Shown here piece by piece: positions 6,369 to 10,841 of a stretch of DNA of 10,841 nt. Position numbers and translations under genes: made by a program. This DNA is from JANMDU01 sp031388245. Lineage in GTDB: Bacteria > Pseudomonadota > Gammaproteobacteria > Burkholderiales > Burkholderiaceae_C. The stretch covers positions 1-10,841 of the forward strand of contig JANNED010000115.1 of the NCBI GenBank assembly GCA_031388245.1, written 5' to 3'. The notes beneath the pieces are model-generated. The model ran no database searches, was not told the origin of the DNA, and saw only the letters and a program-made list of their open reading frames with translations. Every line of letters begins with the position of its first letter. Position 1 is the stretch's first letter.

Positions 6369-6984
6369 CTGACTCCTTGAGTTGTGGAAACAGTATCTCA
6401 GTGAAACCGAAATGCGTGAAGTCCTTTATGCGCATGGGATATAAAATGCCATACAAGTGGTCACACTCGTGCTGCACAACACGTGCATGAAAGCCATCTA
6501 CTGTGCGATCAATGGGCGCGCCAAGCTCATCCAAGCCCTGATAGCGAACACGTTTGAAACGCGGCACCAAACCGCGCAGGCCGGGCACTGAGAGGCATCC
6601 CTCCCAACCGGCCTCAAGAGCTGTTGCATCGGTATGAGGGTTCAAATCAAATGCTATTGAATCCGTAGCACTCTGCGTATATTCTGTGCTGGCGATTGAC
6701 CTTTTTTGCTCTGAAAATGGCGTGATCACTGGGTTGATGAGTACCGTGCGCGGCACAGGCGGCGCATCGGGATAACGCGGATTGATCTGCCCGCTGCCGA
6801 AAATCACGAGCTGTAAATCCACACCGATTTGCGGCGCAGCCAAGCCAGCGCCGTTGGCTGCCGCCATGGTGTCTTGCATATCTTGCAAGAGCGCAGAGAG
6901 CGCCGGGGTGTTGAATTCAGTCACAGGCTGCGCCACACGCAGCAGGCGCGGATCGCCCATTTTGAGAATCTCGCGGATGGCCAT
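6358..6984 (-). CDS. def: Peptide deformylase with an internal insertion
   Basis: Removes the N-formyl group from the initiator methionine of new proteins; an iron or zinc enzyme in the cytosol. All three family motifs are present: GAGLAAPQIG (45-54), EGCLSVPG with metal ligand Cys130, and QHECDHLYG with His172, catalytic Glu173 and His176. At 208 residues it is about 30 longer than the Burkholderiales proteins I remember. The excess lies at about residues 92-124, between VLINPVITPFS and GWEGCLS, and contains the dispersed repeat at 6651-6701. The stretch is polar (Ser, Thr, Asp, Gln) and probably a surface loop near the active site. The ATG lies 9 bases after the globin stop; the lipoprotein start overlaps its end, so it sits mid-operon. 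The enzyme is expected to work, since all catalytic residues are intact. Confidence 0.95.
   Translation of the reverse strand: MAIREILKMGDPRLLRVAQPVTEFNTPALSALLQDMQDTMAAANGAGLAAPQIGVDLQLVIFGSGQINPRYPDAPPVPRTVLINPVITPFSEQKRSIASTEYTQSATDSIAFDLNPHTDATALEAGWEGCLSVPGLRGLVPRFKRVRYQGLDELGAPIDRTVDGFHARVVQHECDHLYGILYPMRIKDFTHFGFTEILFPQLKESDDD
6651..6701 (+). repeat. Dispersed repeat copy inside def
   Basis: Matches the intergenic copy (837-887) at about 27 and the folA copy at about 28 of 51 positions, ungapped. It has the same order GCTAT, then TAGC, then a GTATAT core, then GC.GG. It encodes deformylase residues 95-112, wholly inside the extra segment of that protein. The T-run at about 6702-6707 corresponds to the T-rich end of the intergenic copy. 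Confidence 0.5.
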
Positions 6985-6993
6985 GCTCTCAGC

Positions 6994-7404
6994 CTACGCA
7001 GGCACGCCTTGATTGCGCATCCAATCAGCCGTTTGTAAGAAGCTGTCTCGCAATCGTGATCGCAAATCTTCCGGCACACCCGTCTCTCCCATTGCACGAT
7101 CCATGCAAGCGAGCCACTCATCGCGCTCCTGAATGCCAATTGGCACATGCATGTGCCGTGCCCTCAAACGCGGATGACCGAATTTCTCTGTGTAGTACTG
7201 CGGGCCACCCAACCAGCCACACAGAAACCAAAAGGTGCGCTCTCGGGATTGTGCGAGAGACGATCCGTGCACTTGGCGCAGCCGCGCAAACTCTGGCTCC
7301 AAATCCATCAAATCGTAAAAGCACTCAACCAAGGCTTTGACACGCAGCTCACCGCCGATCCACTCGTACGGTGTCGCGAAGCTTGGTTTTTCCTGAATTT
7401 GCAT
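6994..7404 (-). CDS. Group II truncated haemoglobin
   Basis: A small haem protein that binds oxygen or nitric oxide; in this class, oxygen or NO chemistry and redox stress protection have been proposed. The 136 residues show the truncated globin plan: FYDLMD (29-34) with the probable B10 Tyr30, FLCGWLGGPQYYTEKFGHP (60-78), then LRARHMHVPIG with the likely proximal His84, and Trp97 in the G-helix position that marks group II. The start is the ATG at 7402-7404, only 4 bases after the small Trp-rich gene; the stop is 9 bases before def. This spacing argues for one transcript with def. No haem-independent function is suggested. The exact subgroup is inferred from a few residues. Confidence 0.9.
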   Translation of the reverse strand: MQIQEKPSFATPYEWIGGELRVKALVECFYDLMDLEPEFARLRQVHGSSLAQSRERTFWFLCGWLGGPQYYTEKFGHPRLRARHMHVPIGIQERDEWLACMDRAMGETGVPEDLRSRLRDSFLQTADWMRNQGVPA

Positions 7405-7408
7405 GCTT

Positions 7409-7648
7409 TTATTTCCGGCGCGTGCCTAGGCCAAGAGCTTCACGGGATTTGGCGAGCCGCGCGGCTTTGCGCTGATCCATTTTTTCCATGGCTTTTTTCT
7501 TGGTGTAGCCTGATGCGTCTGCCCAAGCCCACCAGATGACGGCGAGCGCAAATGGTGCCAAAACCACCCACCAGCTCCATCCTGTCACCGCGCCAATTTC
7601 CAGATATTTCATGAGTAAAAAAACGACACCGAGACATAGGAACAACAT
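7409..7648 (-). CDS. Small Trp-rich membrane protein (TIGR04438-like)
   Basis: The function is unknown. The 79 residues contain two hydrophobic segments (about 2-14 and 24-43). Five Trp fall within 20 residues around GWSWWVVLAPFALAVIWWAW. A basic C-terminal tail with KKKAMEKMDQRKAARLAKSREALGLG follows. This pattern matches the small Trp-rich family I recall as common in Burkholderiales, often one copy per genome. It is the first gene of the minus-strand block that continues through the globin and def. AAGGAG (7654-7659) lies 5 bases before the ATG, which supports this start. Confidence 0.82.
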   Translation of the reverse strand: MLFLCLGVVFLLMKYLEIGAVTGWSWWVVLAPFALAVIWWAWADASGYTKKKAMEKMDQRKAARLAKSREALGLGTRRK

Positions 7649-7856
7649 AGCAACTCCTTAAACTTTGGCTATCATGATGCATTTTGAGCTCTGATGCATC
7701 TAAATCGTGCTGGAATCGCATTTCATTGTTGAAAATAAGCCGTTAAGAGGCTTCATTTTAGGCAAACTGCACATGTCAACCTGAGCGCCTAGAATGACGT
7801 TAACTACAGTGTATTGCATCAGGCTTGATCTTAAGCCTTGCGCCCAAAGGACGACC
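7649..7856. promoter_or_regulatory. Divergent intergenic region between the Trp-rich gene and the cytochrome c gene
   Basis: Should hold both promoters; I cannot identify either with confidence. Two inverted repeats are visible. One is AAAATAAGCC/GGCTTcATTTT (7732-7741 with 7749-7759, one bulged base). The other is AGGCTT/AAGCCT (7821-7826 with 7833-7838), within the cytochrome leader just before its ribosome binding site. GATGCAT also occurs twice (7676 onward and about 7692). TAGAAT near 7790 could be a -10 box. Confidence 0.35.
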
Positions 7857-8183
7857 ATGAAATTCCGTTTGATCACCCTCTTCTCAGCTTGTGCAGCCCT
7901 GATGAGCATGCAAGCGCCAGCATTTGCAGACCCAGCGCTCGCTACTGCCAAAAATTGCATGGCTTGCCACGCCGTTGACAAGAAAATGGTTGGCCCATCG
8001 TACAAAGCCGTATCGGAAAAATACGCAGCTGACAAAGATGCTGTGAAAATGCTTGCAGAGAAAATCCAAAAAGGCAGCACGCCCGGCAAAGGCAATTGGG
8101 GCCCTGTTCCAATGCCTGCGAATCCGCAAGTGACCGAAGCTGAAGCGACTAAGCTTGCAGCTTGGGTCATGACGGTCAAGTAA
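7857..8183 (+). CDS. Periplasmic class I cytochrome c (c551/c552 type)
   Basis: A soluble one-haem electron carrier, probably donating electrons to a terminal oxidase or nitrite reductase. The 108-residue precursor has a Sec signal peptide (about 1-24, cleavage after AFA). The haem attachment site is CMACH (34-38). Met86 in GPVPMPANP is the likely sixth iron ligand, and a terminal helix ends in AAWVMTVK. GPSYKAV and GNWGPVPMP are typical of the c551/c552 group. The ATG at 7857 is preceded by AAAGGA at a spacing of about 6; the longer frame from 7794 has no such support and would spoil the signal peptide. It stands alone, divergent from the Trp-rich/globin block and convergent with lysC, with its own terminator. 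Confidence 0.93.
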   Translation: MKFRLITLFSACAALMSMQAPAFADPALATAKNCMACHAVDKKMVGPSYKAVSEKYAADKDAVKMLAEKIQKGSTPGKGNWGPVPMPANPQVTEAEATKLAAWVMTVK

Positions 8184-8201
8184 ATCGCTCGATTGCCCAA
8201 C

Positions 8202-8228
8202 AAAAAGCCACTGCGAGGTGGCTTTTTT
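8202..8228. terminator. Bidirectional intrinsic terminator between the cytochrome c gene and lysC
   Basis: AAAAAGCCAC (8202-8211) pairs perfectly with GTGGCTTTTT (8218-8227) around a TGCGAG loop. The A and T flanks give a T-run in both directions. It lies 18 bases after the cytochrome stop and 20 after the lysC stop on the other strand, so it can serve both. Confidence 0.88.
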
Positions 8229-8247
8229 GCATTTCAGAAGCTAAAAA

Positions 8248-9516
8248 TCAAGCTGTTGGTTGATCCAAATCAAATGCTTTGTGCAGCGCGCGCACCGCCA
8301 GCTCCATGTATTTCTCGTCGATCACAACAGACGTCTTGATCTCGCTGGTAGAAATCATCTGAATGTTGATGCCTTCTTCTGCAAGGCACCGAAACATCTT
8401 GCTCGCAATGCCCACATGGCTGCGCATGCCAATGCCCACAATGCTCACCTTGCAAATCTTCGCATCGCCCACGACTTCTGCTGCACCCAATTTCGGCGTG
8501 ACTTTTGCTTTGAGCAGGTCAATCGTTTTCGCATAATCGTTGCGATGCACGGTGAAGGAAAAATCCGTCTTCCCGTCTTTCGAGATGTTTTGAATGATCA
8601 CATCGACTTCGATGTTTGCATCGGCTACAGCGCCCAAAATGTTGTAAGCAATGCCCGGTGTATCTGGCACACCGAGGATCGAGATTTTCGCTTCATCGCG
8701 GTTAAAAGCAATGCCAGAGACGATGGCTTGTTCCATGTTTTCATCTTCCTCAAAAGTGATCAAAGTGCCCGATTTGGCCTCTTCGTCGATCTCAATGTCC
8801 CAGCTCGTAAAACTAGAGAGTACACGCAGTGGCACTTTGTATTTGCCAGCAAACTCGACTGAGCGAATTTGTAGCACTTTGGAGCCCATGCTGGCCATCT
8901 CCAGCATCTCCTCAAAGCTCACCGTGTGCAAACGCCGCGCCTCTGGCACGACGCGTGGATCGGTGGTGTACACACCATCCACATCGGTATAAATCAAGCA
9001 CTCAGCAGCCTTGAGCGCAGCTGCCACAGCCACGGCAGATGTGTCTGAGCCGCCACGGCCCAGCGTCGTCACATTGCCATCTGGATCAACCCCCTGAAAG
9101 CCAGTCACAATCACCACACGGCCAACCGACAAATCTGCGCGAATTTTTTTGTCATCAATGCTTTCGATGCGCGCTTTGGTGAACGAGCTGTCTGTCTTGA
9201 TCGGCACTTGCCAGCCGCTGTAGCTGACCGACTCCATGCCCTCGGCTTGCAAAGCAATCGCAAGCAGCGCAGACGAGGCTTGCTCGCCCGTGGCCGCCAG
9301 AGCATCCAGCTCACGGTTGTAAGAGGCAGATGACTTAGCCGGCGCAAGCTCCTTGGCTATTCCCAGTAAGCGATTCGTCTCCCCGCTCATTGCAGATGGC
9401 ACCACCACCATCTGATGCCCCGCTCGCGCCCATTTAGCCACGCGCTTGGCCACATTGCGAATGCGCTCAGGCGACCCCATCGAGGTGCCTCCGTATTTAT
9501 GGATGATCAAAGCCAT
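8248..9516 (-). CDS. lysC: Aspartate kinase, lysine-sensitive type
   Basis: Phosphorylates aspartate with ATP, the first step towards lysine, threonine, methionine and diaminopimelate; cytosolic. The 422 residues show the kinase motif KYGGTS (7-12), VVVPSAMSGETN (37-48), TGFQGVDPDGNVTTLGRGGSD (138-158) and TDVDGVYTTDPRVVP (177-191). Two ACT regulatory domains follow (about 265-335 and 350-418), the second with IGIGMRSHVGIA-like sequence. The length fits the monofunctional enzyme regulated by lysine plus threonine. The ATG at 9514-9516 begins MALIIHKYGGTS as in relatives, though no ribosome binding site is evident. It is transcribed alone or from its own promoter in the 103-base gap after the hydantoinase gene. 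Met261, at the start of the regulatory half, could be an internal start for a short regulatory subunit. Confidence 0.96.
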   Translation of the reverse strand: MALIIHKYGGTSMGSPERIRNVAKRVAKWARAGHQMVVVPSAMSGETNRLLGIAKELAPAKSSASYNRELDALAATGEQASSALLAIALQAEGMESVSYSGWQVPIKTDSSFTKARIESIDDKKIRADLSVGRVVIVTGFQGVDPDGNVTTLGRGGSDTSAVAVAAALKAAECLIYTDVDGVYTTDPRVVPEARRLHTVSFEEMLEMASMGSKVLQIRSVEFAGKYKVPLRVLSSFTSWDIEIDEEAKSGTLITFEEDENMEQAIVSGIAFNRDEAKISILGVPDTPGIAYNILGAVADANIEVDVIIQNISKDGKTDFSFTVHRNDYAKTIDLLKAKVTPKLGAAEVVGDAKICKVSIVGIGMRSHVGIASKMFRCLAEEGINIQMISTSEIKTSVVIDEKYMELAVRALHKAFDLDQPTA

Positions 9517-9572
9517 GCTTGAATTGTTTTAAAAAGCCGATTCGGTAGCTGCCCACCATCGCAAGCAGCAAA

Positions 9573-9590
9573 GCCTTTTATTATAAATCG
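9573..9590 (-). promoter_or_regulatory. Possible lysC promoter -10 box
   Basis: On the minus strand TATAAT is exact (9580-9585), about 64 bases before the lysC start. No good -35 hexamer lies at the usual distance, so this rests on the -10 alone. Confidence 0.3.
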
Positions 9591-9619
9591 AGCAAAAGGC
9601 ATGCTGCGGAAAGCTGCCT

Positions 9620-10841
9620 TCAGGTGCACTTCCAAGCACCAAATCCGCCGCCGCCGGGAGTGTGGATCTCAAACATATCGCCGGCTTTCATCTCCGCGCT
9701 GCCGATATGCCCCAGCTCTTCGACTTGGCCATCGCTGCGCACCACGCGGTTGATGCCCGTTACGCCGGGCTTTCCGCCGTTCATACCGAAGGCGGGGTGG
9801 ATGCGGCCGTTGCTGAGGATGCTGGCGGTCATGGCTTCTAGGAATCTCACTCGGCGCACTCCGCCGTTGCCGCCTTTGAATTTACCTGCTCCGCCCGAGT
9901 CTTGGCGGATTTCATAGCTTTCTAAGCGCACGGGGAAGCGAAATTCGAGCACTTCTGGGTCGGTCAGGCGGGAGTTGGTCATGTGGGTTTGCACGACGCT
10001 GGTGCCGTTGAAGCCGCCCGTCAATTCACCACGCTCGTTGAAGATACCGCCTGCGCCGCTGCCACCCGAGATAGTTTCGTAATACTGGTGGCGCTCATTG
10101 CCGAAGGTAAAGTTGTTCATCGTAGGCTGGCTGCCTGCCATGAGGCCGAGCGCGCCGTAGAGTGCGTTGGTGATGCAGGTGGAGGTTTCCACGTTGCCTG
10201 CGACCACGCTGGCGGGAGGATTCGGGTTGAGCATGCAACCGGCTGGAATCGTCACTTTGAGTGGCTTCAAGCAGCCCGCATTGAGCGGAATATCGTCGTC
10301 CACCAAAGTGCGGAACACGTAGAGCACCGCTGCCATGCACACGGCTTTGGGGGCGTTGAAATAGTTGGTTTGCTGCGCAGAAGTGCCAGTGAAATCAATT
10401 TCAGCGCTGCGGTTTTTGCCATCCACACGAATCGCCACTTGGATTTGTGCGCCATTATCGAGCGGTAGGCAGAAGCTGCTGTCTTTGAGACGCGATGAGA
10501 GGGTAACTAGCGCGCGACGTACGGATTCTTCGGCGTTGTCTTGCACATGGCCCATATAGGCCTGCACCACATCCAATCCAAACTGCTCGACCATCTTGTG
10601 CAGCTCTTGCACGCCTTTTTCATTGGCTGCAATTTGTGCTTTCAAGTCAGCCATGTTTTGATAGGGATTGCGCGATGGGTATTCGCCGCTCTCCAGCAGT
10701 GCAACCATTTCTTTCTCGCGCAACACGCCGCGCTCAACGAGCAGGAAATTATTGATCTGCACACCCTCTTCTTCAATGCGCGTGGAAAACGGCGGCATGG
10801 AGCCCGGCGTTGTTCCGCCAATATCGGCTTGGTGACCGCGC
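9620..10841 (-). CDS. Hydantoinase B / 5-oxoprolinase family protein (5' partial)
   Basis: The family hydrolyses cyclic amides such as 5-oxoproline or hydantoins, using ATP when joined to the HyuA-like half. About 406 residues are visible, all from the HyuB (C-terminal) half. The frame is open to the right edge, where RGHQADIGGTTPGSMPPFS is a family signature, so the Met at 10796-10798 is internal and the start lies outside. Further support comes from NPPASVVAGNVETS, NNFTFGNERHQYYETISGGSGAG, MTNSRLTDPEVLEFRFP, RQDSGGAGKFKGGNGGVRR and the terminal HTPGGGGFG. Whether this is the end of a roughly 1200-residue fused 5-oxoprolinase or a separate HyuB subunit cannot be decided here. lysC follows 103 bases downstream. 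Confidence 0.9.
   Translation of the reverse strand, partial: RGHQADIGGTTPGSMPPFSTRIEEEGVQINNFLLVERGVLREKEMVALLESGEYPSRNPYQNMADLKAQIAANEKGVQELHKMVEQFGLDVVQAYMGHVQDNAEESVRRALVTLSSRLKDSSFCLPLDNGAQIQVAIRVDGKNRSAEIDFTGTSAQQTNYFNAPKAVCMAAVLYVFRTLVDDDIPLNAGCLKPLKVTIPAGCMLNPNPPASVVAGNVETSTCITNALYGALGLMAGSQPTMNNFTFGNERHQYYETISGGSGAGGIFNERGELTGGFNGTSVVQTHMTNSRLTDPEVLEFRFPVRLESYEIRQDSGGAGKFKGGNGGVRRVRFLEAMTASILSNGRIHPAFGMNGGKPGVTGINRVVRSDGQVEELGHIGSAEMKAGDMFEIHTPGGGGFGAWKCT

Noticed and set aside
7665..7715. Possible further repeat copy upstream of the Trp-rich gene
   Set aside because: It shares GCTAT and ATGCAT with the intergenic copy, but only with gaps; similarity is at chance level.
7700..8203. 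A 167-codon minus-strand frame opposite the cytochrome c gene
   Set aside because: It overlaps a gene with a signal peptide, CxxCH site and own terminator. The antisense frame has no family features.
9517..9619. Possible fourth copy of the dispersed repeat, or an attenuator, in the lysC leader
   Set aside because: On the minus strand AAAAGGC and GCTACCGAATC resemble parts of the def copy, but the spacing is about six bases short and the middle does not match. The hairpins are too weak to call a lysine riboswitch or attenuator, and the leader is too short for the known lysine riboswitch.

Overview
The window looks like ordinary chromosome from a Gram-negative betaproteobacterium, most likely Burkholderiales near Comamonadaceae. 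The evidence is moderate-to-high GC, closest recalled relatives of nearly every protein in that group, a small Trp-rich protein of the TIGR04438 type, a WS/DGAT acyltransferase, and the traces of a short dispersed repeat resembling one I recall as common in that family. This placement is inferred from memory of protein families, not from a search. No phage, insertion sequence, CRISPR array, rRNA or tRNA is visible, and every gap between genes is shorter than about 210 bases.

Layout, left to right. (1) The 3' part of a plus-strand ATP-dependent, apparently exported DNA ligase (LigE type, 3-830), whose signal peptide runs off the left edge. (2) A minus-strand WS/DGAT wax ester/triacylglycerol synthase (915-2420). 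(3) A plus-strand block thyA-folA-DUF4337 membrane protein-exodeoxyribonuclease III (2580-5480). thyA and folA form the usual dTMP/tetrahydrofolate pair, with a 14-base gap. (4) A tight minus-strand block read from 7648 to 5496: small Trp-rich membrane protein, group II truncated haemoglobin, peptide deformylase, and an unrecognised lipoprotein whose start overlaps the def stop. (5) A divergently placed plus-strand periplasmic cytochrome c (7857-8183) ending in a clear bidirectional terminator. (6) Minus-strand lysC (8248-9516), and the C-terminal part of a hydantoinase B/5-oxoprolinase protein (9620 to the right edge).

The signal least explained by the genes is a 51-base segment found three times: between ligE and the acyltransferase (837-887), inside folA (3668-3718) and inside def (6651-6701). 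By hand alignment the three agree at 21 of 51 columns, and the pairs at about 35, 28 and 27 of 51. In def the copy lies within roughly 30 extra residues just before the EGCLS active-site motif, so a mobile palindrome-like element appears to have been absorbed in frame into housekeeping genes. A second oddity is a hairpin that encodes the catalytic His motif of exodeoxyribonuclease III and is repeated exactly just after its stop codon, between two convergent genes. I see no convincing new multi-gene system. The rest is core metabolism, DNA repair and respiration.
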